A stretch of 64,000 nt of DNA from Kitasatospora sp. NBC_00315 (GCF_041435095.1 NZ_CP108025.1:1240001-1304000); one strand, 5' to 3'. Positions 24,450 to 32,925 are shown, counted from the stretch's first letter. Numbers and translations are program-made. The notes: generated from the sequence alone by a model not told the origin.

Positions 24450-24890
24450 TCAGCGGCGTCCGGTGGCCAGGATGACGAGGAACTGGCCGCCGCCCGCCTC
24501 GATGTCGGCGGTCACCGGCAGCCCCGGTACCAGTCGGGAGAACCGGTCCACCAGCCAGTCCGCCGCCTCCTGGGCGTCCTGCCTGGTCGGACAGCGGCCC
24601 ACCATCTCGCGGCCCCCCTTGCGCTCCAGCCGCGCGGCAACGGTGATCAGCGGCGCGGGCTCGACCACGTACAGGCGTTCCGGCCAGGCGATGACCACCT
24701 TGACGGCGCCCTTGCGGGTGTTGCACCCGCGGTGCGCGAGCCGCTCGGCGACCTTGGCCTTCCGGTCGGCGGTCCGGCTGTCAACACTGGGGCCCCGCGA
24801 GTCGTTCACCGACTTGTCGGGGTCGACCGGTTCGTCGCACACCCAGCACAGCCAGCCGTCGCGCTCGGCCACATCATCAAGGAGACTCAC
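24450..24890 (-). CDS. Degenerate HNH-like zinc protein, function unknown
   Basis: The 146-residue protein has an N-terminal HNH-like frame: GWLCWVCDEPVDPD, then about 30 residues on VAERLAHRGCNTRKG. These supply the CxxC and the second zinc knuckle with His and Asn. The central position expected to be the catalytic DH is DS (GPSVDSRTADRK), so nuclease activity may be lost. The C-terminal half (LVDRFSRLVPGLPVTADIEAGGGQFLVIL) looks like a small alpha/beta unit that is not part of HNH domains. The start ATG 24890 lies next to AAGGAGAC. It is single and convergent with pxpC. Confidence 0.7.
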   Translation of the reverse strand: MSLLDDVAERDGWLCWVCDEPVDPDKSVNDSRGPSVDSRTADRKAKVAERLAHRGCNTRKGAVKVVIAWPERLYVVEPAPLITVAARLERKGGREMVGRCPTRQDAQEAADWLVDRFSRLVPGLPVTADIEAGGGQFLVILATGRR

Positions 24891-24994
24891 CCGAGCAAAC
24901 TAGCCTGCCCGGCCGCCACCGCGCGCACCAGGGCCTCGGCAACCGGGTGAGCCGTGGTCCGTCGGTCGTGGATCCGTGCACGCGGGCCCGCCGT

Positions 24995-25777
24995 TCAGTC
25001 GAGGCTGAGCCGGTCCGCCAGGCCCGCCGCGGTGAAGGCGTCCACCAGCTCGCTCCGGCCCTCGCTGAAGTGGCCCCAGCTGTCGAAGTGGACGGGCACG
25101 ACCCGGCGGGCGCCGAGGATGACGGTGGCCTCGGCCGCCTGTGCACTGTCGAGGGTGAGCAGCGCCCCGTCGAAGAGGCCGGTACGGGCGGCGCCGGCGA
25201 ACAGCACGGCGGTGTCCACCGGGCCGACCCGGTCGGCGATCTCCTTCACCAGCGCGAGCGAGGCGTTGTCGCCGCTGACGTAGACCGTGGGCAGATCGTC
25301 GGCGGTCAGGACGAAGCCGATGACCTCCCCGACCACCGGCTCACTGCCCTCGGGTCCGTGCAGGGCCGGCGCGGCCGTCACGGTCAGGACGCCGCCGTCG
25401 GGGCGGGCCAGGTCGACGGACTCCCAGGGGGCCAGGCCGCGGGCGGTACCGCCGAGTCGGCCCTCGCCGCCGCGGGTGGTGAGCACGAGCGGGACGTCGG
25501 CGAGCAGGGCCCGGCCCGAGTGGTCGAGGTTGTCAGGGTGCTCGTCGTGGGAGAGCAGGACGGCGTCGACGGGGCCGAGGTCGGCGGGGTCGATCGCGGC
25601 GGGCGCCGTCTTCGTGAGAACGCGGCCCGGGCCCACCGGGTACTCACCGGGGGCGTCGAACGCCGGGTCGGTGAGGAGCCGGAGCCCGCCGATCTCGATC
25701 AGGGCGGTGGGGCCGCCGAAGACGCGGACGGTGGTCCGCTCATCGGTCACGTCATGGGTCGCACTGATGTCGCTCAT
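24995..25777 (-). CDS. Metallo-beta-lactamase-fold hydrolase (UlaG/YtnP-like)
   Basis: The 260-residue protein belongs to the MBL fold. The metal motif HxxxxDH appears as LLSHDEHPDNLDHSG, with further ligands in ALHGPEG, YVSGDNASL and VPVHFDSWGHFSEGR. The N-terminal GGPTALIEIGGLRLLTDPAFD is typical of the UlaG-like / lactone-hydrolase group. The substrate is unknown. ATG 25777 is preferred over an upstream GTG because GAGG lies just before it. It is divergent from a CGNR regulator, with repeated operator-like boxes between them, so it is probably repressed by that protein. Confidence 0.85.
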   Translation of the reverse strand: MSDISATHDVTDERTTVRVFGGPTALIEIGGLRLLTDPAFDAPGEYPVGPGRVLTKTAPAAIDPADLGPVDAVLLSHDEHPDNLDHSGRALLADVPLVLTTRGGEGRLGGTARGLAPWESVDLARPDGGVLTVTAAPALHGPEGSEPVVGEVIGFVLTADDLPTVYVSGDNASLALVKEIADRVGPVDTAVLFAGAARTGLFDGALLTLDSAQAAEATVILGARRVVPVHFDSWGHFSEGRSELVDAFTAAGLADRLSLD

Positions 25778-25784
25778 CGCACAC

Positions 25785-25842
25785 CTCACGGATAACTAGG
25801 TATTTTGCCGTGAGATGAAGCTAGCCGATTCTCACGGATAAC
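25785..25842. promoter_or_regulatory. Operator boxes between MBL gene and CGNR gene
   Basis: CTCACGGATAAC occurs twice in the same direction (25785-25796 and 25831-25842). An inverted partial copy, GCCGTGAGA (25807-25815), lies between them. The boxes flank an AT-rich core (TAGGTATTTTG) that must hold the promoter of at least one gene. Confidence 0.65.
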
Positions 25843-25855
25843 CGCAAGGTCTAAC

Positions 25856-26488
25856 ATGAGAGCCATGCAGGAGCCCGCGAACGCCGCCACCGCCCCACCA
25901 CCCGCGCCGGGGGCGGAGCGGCATCCCGCGCTCGACTTCGCCAACAGCACGCTCTCCCTTCCCGGCAACCGGAGCCTCGACCTGCTCGGCGACCCGGCCT
26001 CGGCCACCCGGTGGCTGGCCGACCACGCACTCGCACCGGCCGACACCGGCCTCCAGCAGGTGTGCGTGGGACGGTTGCAGGAGTTCCGGGCGCAGCTCAG
26101 AACGCTGCTCGGGGCCCGGCTGACCGGGCTCCCCGCGCCGTCCGAGGCGCTGAGCGCCGTCAACGACGCACTCACCAGCGTCCCCTCGGCCCCGCTGTTG
26201 CACTGGGACGAGGCCCAGGGCCTGCACCGCGCGCGCCCGCACCCCACCGACCAGATCGTCGACCACGTCCTCGCGCTCCTCGCCGCGGACGCCGCGGACC
26301 TGCTCACCGGCCCCGACGCCGAGCGGCTCGCCTCCTGCGGCGCCGCCCCCTGCACCCGCTACCTGGTGCGCACCCACGGCGCACGCCACTGGTGCTCGGT
26401 GCGCTGCGGCGACCGCGCCCGCGCGGCCCGCGCCTACGCCAAGCGGACCGGGGCCCGGGCCGCGCCCGCGAGTGAACCCCGGCCCTAG
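25856..26488 (+). CDS. CGNR zinc-finger / ABATE-domain regulator
   Basis: The 210 residues comprise an ABATE-type ligand domain (LDFANSTLSLPGNRSLDLLGD, then ATRWLADHALA) and a C-terminal CGNR zinc finger. The finger ligands are visible as SCGAAPCTRYLVR and HWCSVRCGDRARAARAYA, where CGDR replaces CGNR. Proteins of this type are DNA-binding regulators. It is divergent from the MBL hydrolase and separated by repeated boxes, which suggests local auto- and cross-repression. ATG 25856 is used; a second ATG lies three codons later. Confidence 0.85.
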   Translation: MRAMQEPANAATAPPPAPGAERHPALDFANSTLSLPGNRSLDLLGDPASATRWLADHALAPADTGLQQVCVGRLQEFRAQLRTLLGARLTGLPAPSEALSAVNDALTSVPSAPLLHWDEAQGLHRARPHPTDQIVDHVLALLAADAADLLTGPDAERLASCGAAPCTRYLVRTHGARHWCSVRCGDRARAARAYAKRTGARAAPASEPRP

Positions 26489-26542
26489 CGGCGCCGGCGC
26501 CGCCGGAGACAGTCGGCCCGCGCCGGCCCGCGCCGGCCCGCG

Positions 26543-26566
26543 CCGACGGCCGGGCGCGGCCGTCGG
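26543..26566. terminator. Bidirectional hairpin between convergent genes
   Basis: CCGACGGCC and GGCCGTCGG pair perfectly around GGGCGC. Just before it, CGGCCCGCGC is repeated three times in tandem (26514-26543). It lies between the CGNR gene and the PEP-domain gene, which converge. Confidence 0.7.
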
Positions 26567-26601
26567 ACGGACGGCCGCGCCCCGCCACCGCGTCGCGCGC
26601 G

Positions 26602-27825
26602 TCAGGGTTGCGGCTGGAGGATCACCTGCTGGAGTTCGGCGGTGCACATCATGTAGCCGTCCGGGGTCGGCAGCCGCTCCAGGTAGTGGGCGAGATCCGC
26701 GCCCAGCCCGAACACCCTCACCGGGGTACCGGCCGCACGGGCGGACTCCACCACCCTGCGCACTCCGTCCAGGACGGCCGGGTGCCGGGTCTGGTAGGAC
26801 TCGGCCACCAGGTGGTTGCTGCGGTCGGCGGCGAGATAGAACTGCACCAGGTCCTTGGTCCCGACGAACAGCTCGCTGGCGCCCGCGGCGCAGATCGCCG
26901 CGGTGGCGTGCACCGCCGCGGGAGTCTCGATGAACGCGGAGACGGGAACGTCGGCGGGCAGCTCAAGATGCTCCCTGAGCTGCGCGAACTCCTCCGCGTC
27001 GTTGAGGAACGGGACGGAGAGGTGCACCCGGCGCGCATCGTCACCGAGCCGTTCGCGCAGGCAGCGGAGCACAGCGTGCAGCGCGTCCCGGTAGGCGGCC
27101 GAGCCGAGCAGCCACCGTGCGCCGTGCAGGCCCAGTTCCGGGTTCGGCTCGACCGCGACCGAGGCCAGCCGGGTGACACCGGCGGCGTGGTCGGAGCGCA
27201 GGTCGAGGAGTCTCAGGACCAGCCGCTGGCCGGGCAGGAGCGCCTCGACGAAGGTGCACAGCCGGCCGGCGACCGCCCGCCCGTACGCCGCGACGGCGGC
27301 GGGTCCGCCCTCCAGGGAGTCGAGCGGACGCAGTCCCGCCGCGAGACAGAGGAATTCCTCCCGGATGAAGAAGGAGTCGACCCGCTTCGCGTTCGGCCCA
27401 CAGGAGTTGATCGTGTGGATGTCCTGGAGGTCCGCGATGACCGCACAGGCCGAGCCGAGATCGTCCAGCAGCGTCGGGCCCTCCCCCGTGCCCGGGGCGC
27501 CGTCAACCGCGTCCGAACCGATGACGATCGACTGGCTCTCCAGGTGCAGCGTCACTTCGCCGACCAGGTCCGCGAGATCGGCCTGGTCGACGCGGAGCAC
27601 GGGAATTCCCCTGCCGCGGCAGATGGACTGCATGTGGCCGGTCAGACCGCCCGATCCGCAGACGACCGCACGCGCCGCCACAATGGCTTCGTAGAGGCCC
27701 GCTTCGAGGGAAGGGGCGACGAGGATGGATCCTTCGAGTGCACCTCTCGTGCGGTTGCAGGTCCCTCGCAACACGCTCTGTGTACCACCGGTCAGCAGGA
27801 ATCCCTGAATCCGTCGCCCGTTCAA
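26602..27825 (-). CDS. PEP-utilizing-enzyme fragment: swivel-His domain plus PEP-binding barrel, no ATP-grasp
   Basis: The 407-residue protein matches the C-terminal two thirds of enzyme I / pyruvate phosphate dikinase. Residues about 40-80 form the mobile phosphohistidine domain (GSGGLTGHMQSICRGRGIPV, His retained). The PEP-binding barrel follows with FFIREEF, VLRLLDLRSD, EPNPELGLHGARWLL, ETPAAVHATAAI and FVGTKDLVQFYLAADRSN. The cysteine normally found in the ICGE/CGQ loop, which protonates enolpyruvate, is replaced: VRVFGLGAD. No ATP-grasp domain or HPr-type partner is present. The start is TTG 27825, directly abutting the flavoprotein stop, with GGGGGAG before it. Whether it handles PEP or another phosphoryl group is unknown. 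Confidence 0.75.
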   Translation of the reverse strand: MNGRRIQGFLLTGGTQSVLRGTCNRTRGALEGSILVAPSLEAGLYEAIVAARAVVCGSGGLTGHMQSICRGRGIPVLRVDQADLADLVGEVTLHLESQSIVIGSDAVDGAPGTGEGPTLLDDLGSACAVIADLQDIHTINSCGPNAKRVDSFFIREEFLCLAAGLRPLDSLEGGPAAVAAYGRAVAGRLCTFVEALLPGQRLVLRLLDLRSDHAAGVTRLASVAVEPNPELGLHGARWLLGSAAYRDALHAVLRCLRERLGDDARRVHLSVPFLNDAEEFAQLREHLELPADVPVSAFIETPAAVHATAAICAAGASELFVGTKDLVQFYLAADRSNHLVAESYQTRHPAVLDGVRRVVESARAAGTPVRVFGLGADLAHYLERLPTPDGYMMCTAELQQVILQPQP

Positions 27826-29709
27826 CTACTCCCCCAAATCGTCGGCGTTCGCCATACCCAGTTGTCGACGCAGCTGCCGCGGCGTCACGGAGACGTCGGT
27901 GAGTCGTACGACGGCGGCCCGGTTGACGACTGCCCTGATCAGGCGGTCACTCCGGGAAGCGTCCATCGTGAGGGCCGGGAGTTCGGCCACGGATCGGATC
28001 CGGGCGTCCAGTCGGGAATCGAGCAGTTCCCGCTCACTTCGAGCACGAGTGGCCAACCTCCTCACCTCCAGAACCACAGCCTCCTCGAATCCGGCCCGGG
28101 CCGCTTCCTCCATATTGCTGACATGCTCTTGGCATTGGGTCATCTCCTGGGCGCATTCGTCCGCCCGCAGTTCCAGTTGCTCGATCGCCTGCGCGGCGAC
28201 CGCGATCGACTGGTTCTTGATGGCGGCGAGATTGAAGGTGAACGCACCGGTCCGGCCGTTGCGCACGATCTCGTCGCCCTCCCTCGGCACGCCGACGGCG
28301 GAGATCGGGCCGGACCGCTGCCCGTCGGGGTTCAGGAGCACGCCCCGGTCGTCGACCTCCAGGCCCCGCCCGGTGCGCTCGTGGGGTGCCGCGATCCCCC
28401 GCCGCAGAAGGTTCCTCCAGAGCGACTGGCCGACCCTGCTGTAGTCGGACTCCCTGCCGAAGTTGGAGATCACGAGGTCCGCCTCGATGGCGTGCTGCTC
28501 CTCCGGAGCCGTCACCGAGACGACCAGTCGCCCGGACGCCGCCGGGGCGATCGCCCGCACGGTGCCGACGACCAGCTTCACCGAGCCGTCCGCCGAGTGC
28601 ATCGCGCGCTCGATGACCGCCATCGTGTACTCCACCGCACCGACCCGGAACGCGGCCATCGCAGTTCCGAACTCGTCCAGCAGGCGCCGTAGTTCAGCGG
28701 AGGGAATCCGCTCGATGGCCTTGGGGAGGTGCGGCTCCCACGCCTTGGCCACCCGCTCCGCCACCACCTGCGGGGCGACGTCGGGGTGCTCCCGCAGGAC
28801 GGTGGCACACGCCCTCTCCCACGCGTGGCGGACCCGGCCGAGGAACTCCTCGCGACCGCGGTACGGCTCCAACAGCTCCTTCGGGCAGGGCAGTCGCACC
28901 ACCTCGTGCTCATGACCGCCGGGGTACGTCCGGAACAGCGTCCCCGTCCTGGAGATCAGATGGATCCGCCCGCTGTGGCCCCGGCGCAGCAGCAGGCCGG
29001 CCGAGTCGTAGGCGCTCAGCACCGACCCGACGATCGCGACCGTGGCGTCCGAGGGCAGCGCGGCGAGCTTGTGGACGCCCGCGGCGGAGTACGGGTTGCG
29101 CACGAAGGACGGGTGGGCGAGCACCTCGGCGGCGAAGGCCGGCTCCCGGAGTTCGAGACCGGTCGCGAGCACGACGTGGTCGGCGAGGAGCACCGTCGCC
29201 TCCGGCTCCCGCGCGGCCCCGGCGTCACCCTCGGAAGGCCGACGTATCGTCACATCGACTCCGTGGGAACGTACTTCCATGTCGACCGCCTCGCCGTCCG
29301 CCTCCACGAGCACGACGCCGGGACAGGCCTCCCGCGCGGCCTCGGCCAGCCGGTCGACCAGGTAGTCCTGGAAGATCCGCCGGGGCGCCGGGCCCTGCTC
29401 CACGAACTCGAACCCGGCCCAGGGCGGCGGCCAGTCCCGGCGGTCGGCCTCCCGGTTGGCCCAGCGGACGAAGTCGTGGACGTCCTCCCGGAAGGCCGAC
29501 ATCCGTCCGGCCTGGATGTTGAAGACGTGGTCCCAGGGGTTGCCCTCCCGGTGGTAGGCGACCCCGGCGGAGCGGTAGTCGGCCCGCCGTTCGAGCAGGA
29601 CCACTTCGAGCGGACGGCGGGCGAACCGGAGCAGACGGATCGCGGTGGCGGTGCCGGCCAGGCCCGCCCCGACGATGAGCACTCTTGGGCATGTACCTGT
29701 TCGACTCAT
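27826..29709 (-). CDS. FAD/NAD(P)-binding flavoprotein with helical C-terminal extension
   Basis: The 627-residue protein starts with an FAD-binding Rossmann motif (VLIVGAGLAGTATAIRLL) and has the Pfam NAD_binding_9 pattern: AYHREGNPWDHVFNIQAGRM, then FQDYLVDRLAEAA, DHVVLATGLELREP and a second dinucleotide motif VAIVGSVLSAYDSAGLLLRRG. FAD-contact SNFGRESDYSRVG and GAFTFNLAAIKNQS come later. The last ~120 residues are a charged helical extension not needed for the flavin fold. ATG 29709 has GGGGAGAG nearby. It is the first gene of a two-gene operon with the PEP-domain protein. The substrate is unknown; homologs include hydroxylases and oxidases of small metabolites. Confidence 0.8.
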   Translation of the reverse strand: MSRTGTCPRVLIVGAGLAGTATAIRLLRFARRPLEVVLLERRADYRSAGVAYHREGNPWDHVFNIQAGRMSAFREDVHDFVRWANREADRRDWPPPWAGFEFVEQGPAPRRIFQDYLVDRLAEAAREACPGVVLVEADGEAVDMEVRSHGVDVTIRRPSEGDAGAAREPEATVLLADHVVLATGLELREPAFAAEVLAHPSFVRNPYSAAGVHKLAALPSDATVAIVGSVLSAYDSAGLLLRRGHSGRIHLISRTGTLFRTYPGGHEHEVVRLPCPKELLEPYRGREEFLGRVRHAWERACATVLREHPDVAPQVVAERVAKAWEPHLPKAIERIPSAELRRLLDEFGTAMAAFRVGAVEYTMAVIERAMHSADGSVKLVVGTVRAIAPAASGRLVVSVTAPEEQHAIEADLVISNFGRESDYSRVGQSLWRNLLRRGIAAPHERTGRGLEVDDRGVLLNPDGQRSGPISAVGVPREGDEIVRNGRTGAFTFNLAAIKNQSIAVAAQAIEQLELRADECAQEMTQCQEHVSNMEEAARAGFEEAVVLEVRRLATRARSERELLDSRLDARIRSVAELPALTMDASRSDRLIRAVVNRAAVVRLTDVSVTPRQLRRQLGMANADDLGE

Positions 29710-29814
29710 GGAAATCTCTCCCCGGTGAGCGACGGGCACCCGGACACGCTGGATCGTCCGAGCGCGAGGACTGCTGACGACGTACGAGTCCGGACGAGAG
29801 GGCTGCCGTCCAGA

Positions 29815-29844
29815 GGCGGTTCGTCCACGTCGGGACGAACCGCC
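29815..29844. other. 12-bp perfect inverted repeat upstream of flavoprotein operon
   Basis: GGCGGTTCGTCC pairs with GGACGAACCGCC around ACGTCG, centred about 120 bases upstream of the flavoprotein start and 138 bases from the neighbouring gene end. It may be an operator, a 5' leader structure or a terminator-like barrier. Confidence 0.5.
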
Positions 29845-29981
29845 GGGGGGTGCGAACGCGGGGTGTCCGGGCACAGGGCCGGGGGAAGCGCCGACGCCTC
29901 ACGGGCCGGTCGTGCAGGACGACGGAGGCCGATGCGGGCCCCGGCGGCGGCCGGCCGCCCGCTCCCGGCCCGTCGCCCTCG

Positions 29982-30356
29982 TCAGGCGGGCCTGCCGAGG
30001 GCCGCCAGCAGGGCCTGCGGCTGCTCCACGCTGATCCGCAGCTCGCGCAGCCGGACCGGCACCAGCAGGACGGCCGCCCGGGCGTCCGGTTCGATCCGCA
30101 GCCTCACCAGGCCGCGCGAGGAGCCGTTCACCAGCCAGCGACCGCCGAAGCCGTGCACGCCCCAGCCGCCCACCCGGCCGCCGTCCGACCCGGCCGAGGT
30201 GATCGAGGACAGCGGGATCTCGGCCCGGAAGACCCAGCCCATCCGGACCGTGACACCGGCGGCGCCGACCGTGACCCCGGAGACCCCCGGCCCCATCCCG
30301 AGCAGGACGGCCGGCAGTCGGAACCAGGTCTCGTAGCGCAGTGCGAACTCTGACAT
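29982..30356 (-). CDS. Conserved small protein with beta-rich PH-like pattern, function unknown
   Basis: The 124-residue protein (from ATG 30356) alternates short hydrophobic strands: FRLPAVLLGMGPGV, VTVRMGWVFRAEIPL, HGFGGRWLVNGSS, RGLVRLRIEPD and AAVLLVPVRLRELRISVEQP. This suggests a compact beta sandwich. No catalytic or membrane signature is seen. More upstream in-frame codons would add a low-complexity lead, so MSEFALRYETWFR is taken as the start. The ribosome-binding site is weak. It is likely monocistronic and divergent from the methyltransferase gene. Confidence 0.65.
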   Translation of the reverse strand: MSEFALRYETWFRLPAVLLGMGPGVSGVTVGAAGVTVRMGWVFRAEIPLSSITSAGSDGGRVGGWGVHGFGGRWLVNGSSRGLVRLRIEPDARAAVLLVPVRLRELRISVEQPQALLAALGRPA

Positions 30357-30617
30357 CGCGTCAGCATCCCACGCGGCCGCGGCCGAAGGGGCACTTCCGC
30401 ATCGAAAAGGGGCCCGCCGCAGGACGGCGGGCGACCGGCGGGAAGCGGCGCCACCGACGAGGGGACGGTCGTCGGCACGGATCAGGGCACACCGCGGGCC
30501 GGCGGGCGCACGGAGGGCGTCCCTCCACTCGTGCCCGGCGGACGGCGAACGGACGGACATCGCGCCGATCCGCCCGGGGGCCTTCCGAAGAGCGCCTCCC
30601 CGTGTTCCGATGGCAGG

Positions 30618-31331
30618 ATGAAAGCACAGGGGGCGGACGAGCGGTCACGCGACGGGTACCGGGGCACCGGTCCGGGGGCGATCACGCCGGACGGCTGCGC
30701 GGTCGAGGTCTGGGAGCGCCTTCCGGTCGGTGACGAGCCGGAGGTGATCGAACGATCGGTGCCGGCCGGCGCGAGCATTCTCGAACTCGGCTGCGGGGCA
30801 GGCCGGATCACCCGGCCGCTGGTGCGGCGGGGATTCGTGGTCACCGCCGTCGACGAGTCCGCCGAGATGCTGGAGCGGGCCGCGAGGGTGGGCGGCGTCC
30901 GCACCGTCCGGGGCGCGATCGAGGGGCTGGACCTCGGCGAGCGCTTCGACGTCGTCCTGCTCGGGTCGTTCCTCGTCCACGCCGGCGATCCCGAGGTGCG
31001 GCGCGCCCTGCTGGGCACCTGCCGGCGGCACGTGGCCGAGCACGGCTGCGTGCTGGTGCAGCGCGAGGGCGCCGACTGGCACGAGCGGCTGCCCCGGGAG
31101 CGGCGGATCGGCGACGGACTCTCGCGGGTGGTCTCCGCCGAGCCGGCCGGCCCGGGCGTGAACTCCGTCCACGTCGAGTACGTCTTCCCGGACGCGAGTT
31201 GGACGCAGACCTTCCTGTCCCGCCCACTCACTCCCGAGGCCTTCGAGCAGGCTCTCGCCGAGGCCGGTCTCACCGTGACCGAGTACCTGACGCAGGACAG
31301 CACGTGGGCGCGGGCGGTGCCGAGCCCCTGA
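30618..31331 (+). CDS. Class I SAM-dependent methyltransferase
   Basis: The 237-residue protein has the class I fold: motif I ILELGCGAGRITRPL, acidic loop VTAVDESAEMLERAA (motif II Asp), RTVRGAIEGLDLGERFDVVLLGSFLVHAG, then a substrate half ending TWARAVPSP. The N-terminal ~35 residues (DGYRGTGPGAITPDGCAVEVW) are family-like. The methyl acceptor cannot be inferred. ATG 30618 is the first reasonable start. Downstream (31371-31418) is a GC-rich 16-bp tandem repeat and then the convergent HEAT-repeat gene. Confidence 0.85.
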   Translation: MKAQGADERSRDGYRGTGPGAITPDGCAVEVWERLPVGDEPEVIERSVPAGASILELGCGAGRITRPLVRRGFVVTAVDESAEMLERAARVGGVRTVRGAIEGLDLGERFDVVLLGSFLVHAGDPEVRRALLGTCRRHVAEHGCVLVQREGADWHERLPRERRIGDGLSRVVSAEPAGPGVNSVHVEYVFPDASWTQTFLSRPLTPEAFEQALAEAGLTVTEYLTQDSTWARAVPSP

Positions 31332-31386
31332 GCGGCGGATCGGTACACGGCGGCGCTCCGGGCACGGCCGTGCTCCGGGCGGGGAC

Positions 31387-31418
31387 GGTCCGGGCGGGGC
31401 ACGGTCCGGGCGGGGCAC
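31387..31418. repeat. 16-bp tandem repeat in convergent spacer
   Basis: GGTCCGGGCGGGGCAC occurs at 31387-31402 and 31403-31418, with a diverged copy before it from about 31371. It lies between the methyltransferase and HEAT-repeat genes. Confidence 0.8.
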
Positions 31419-31446
31419 GGCGTTGAGGCCGACGGGCGCCGTCCCG

Positions 31447-32925
31447 CTAGCGGGTGCGGTCCCGCGCTCCCAGCCGGCCGCGCACCGCGGCGTGCACCTC
31501 GGCCTCCTCGGCCGGATCGGCCGCGAGGCGGCGCAGGCGCTCCAGCACACGGGCGTCACCGGTGGTGGCGACGTGCCTGGCGGCGAGTTCGCGGGTGGCC
31601 TCCTCGCAGTCCCAGAGGCACTCGACGGCGGGGCCCTCGGGGAAGTGCTCGTCGGTGGCGGCGAGCGCCCGGGCGGCGCGCCCGCGCAGTTCGGAGGAGG
31701 CGGCCTCCCCGTAGACGTGCCGCAGGGCGGGGACGGCGGCGACGGCGGCCAGCCGCCCCGCACCGTCGACCAGACTCCCGAGACCGGCGCCGGTCACCCC
31801 GCGCACCGAGATCCAGCGGCGCAGCGCGTCGACCACCACCGGGGCGTCGCCGCTCTCACCGGCGTCGGCGAGCAGCTGGACGGCGGCCTCGCCGAGGGCG
31901 CTGTCGGCGCCGCCGGTGGCCGGATCGGCCCAGCGGCGGGCATGGGCGAGGGCGTGCGGGCCGCGCATCCGGCCGAGGACCTCCAGGGCGGCCCGGACGA
32001 TGCGTCCGTCGACGTCGGCGGCGGCGGCCTCGATGAGCGCCGCGGCGGCCGGATCCTGGACGTCGACCAGGTACCGCAGGGCGGCCCGACGGGCGCCGGG
32101 CAGGCCGGCCCCGGCGGCTTCGAGGACCCGTTCGCGATCCTCGGGCCGGACCACGGCGGCGAGGCAGCGGGCGGCGGCGGCGGCTCTGCGGGCGGCGGCG
32201 TCCGGCTCGGACGGGTGCGCCGGATCGAAGCGGTCGAAGGCGGCCGCGCCGTCGAACGGATCACCCTGATCGGCCCAGGCGAGCACGTCGGCGGTGCTCC
32301 AGCCGGGGGTCACACCGCCACGCTTGAGCTGGCGTTGCCAGAGGTCGAAGGGGGACTGCTCGCTCGCGGCGGCGATCCTGGGGTGGTGCGCGGCCCACAG
32401 CCGCCACGGCCGGGGCTCGTACGCGCCGCGGACGGCGGCCCGCAGGTCCGCGTCGCCCTCCGGGCCCTCGGGGAAGCGGTCCAGCACGGCCGGACCGAGC
32501 ACGAGCAGGCCGAGGTCGTCGTCCCGCATGGCGAGCTCGTCCAGGGCCCAGGTCCAGTTGGTTCCGGTGGCGGCGTACTCGCGCAGCATCAGCAGGGCGT
32601 CGCGGCGCCCGTAGGCGGCGAGGTGGCCGAGCACGGAGAGGGCCAGGCCGGTCCGGTTGTCGTCGTGGTCGAGCAGGTCCTCGGGGTCGTGCAGGTGGTC
32701 CTCGATGCCGTCGAGCGGTGCTTCGAGCTCCATGTAGAGGCGCGCGTAGTAGAGGGAGCGGTTCTCGACCTGCCAGTCGGCGCGCGGGTCGGCGGTGACG
32801 CACTCCTCCAGGGCGGAGATCGCCTCGGTACGGTCGGCCGCCAGCGCATGGAGCTGCCCGTCACCGCGGCCTCGCTGGAGGAGGCCGAGGAGGCTGGCAC
32901 TGGGCGCTATCACTGGCTCGAACAT
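31447..32925 (-). CDS. HEAT-repeat-like scaffold protein
   Basis: The 492-residue protein is almost entirely helical and carries HEAT-type repeats, seen as pairs of amphipathic helices such as ARRAALRYLVDVQDPAAAAL, GRIVRAALEVLGRMR and DALRRWISVRGVTG. The N-terminal third (YYARLYMELEAPLDGIEDHL, TNWTWALDELAMRDDD) is distinct and probably a separate helical domain. No enzymatic motif is present, so a protein-interaction role is likely. The start is taken as ATG 32925 (MFEPVIAPSASLL); the lead upstream is low-complexity. It converges with the methyltransferase gene. Confidence 0.75.
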   Translation of the reverse strand: MFEPVIAPSASLLGLLQRGRGDGQLHALAADRTEAISALEECVTADPRADWQVENRSLYYARLYMELEAPLDGIEDHLHDPEDLLDHDDNRTGLALSVLGHLAAYGRRDALLMLREYAATGTNWTWALDELAMRDDDLGLLVLGPAVLDRFPEGPEGDADLRAAVRGAYEPRPWRLWAAHHPRIAAASEQSPFDLWQRQLKRGGVTPGWSTADVLAWADQGDPFDGAAAFDRFDPAHPSEPDAAARRAAAAARCLAAVVRPEDRERVLEAAGAGLPGARRAALRYLVDVQDPAAAALIEAAAADVDGRIVRAALEVLGRMRGPHALAHARRWADPATGGADSALGEAAVQLLADAGESGDAPVVVDALRRWISVRGVTGAGLGSLVDGAGRLAAVAAVPALRHVYGEAASSELRGRAARALAATDEHFPEGPAVECLWDCEEATRELAARHVATTGDARVLERLRRLAADPAEEAEVHAAVRGRLGARDRTR

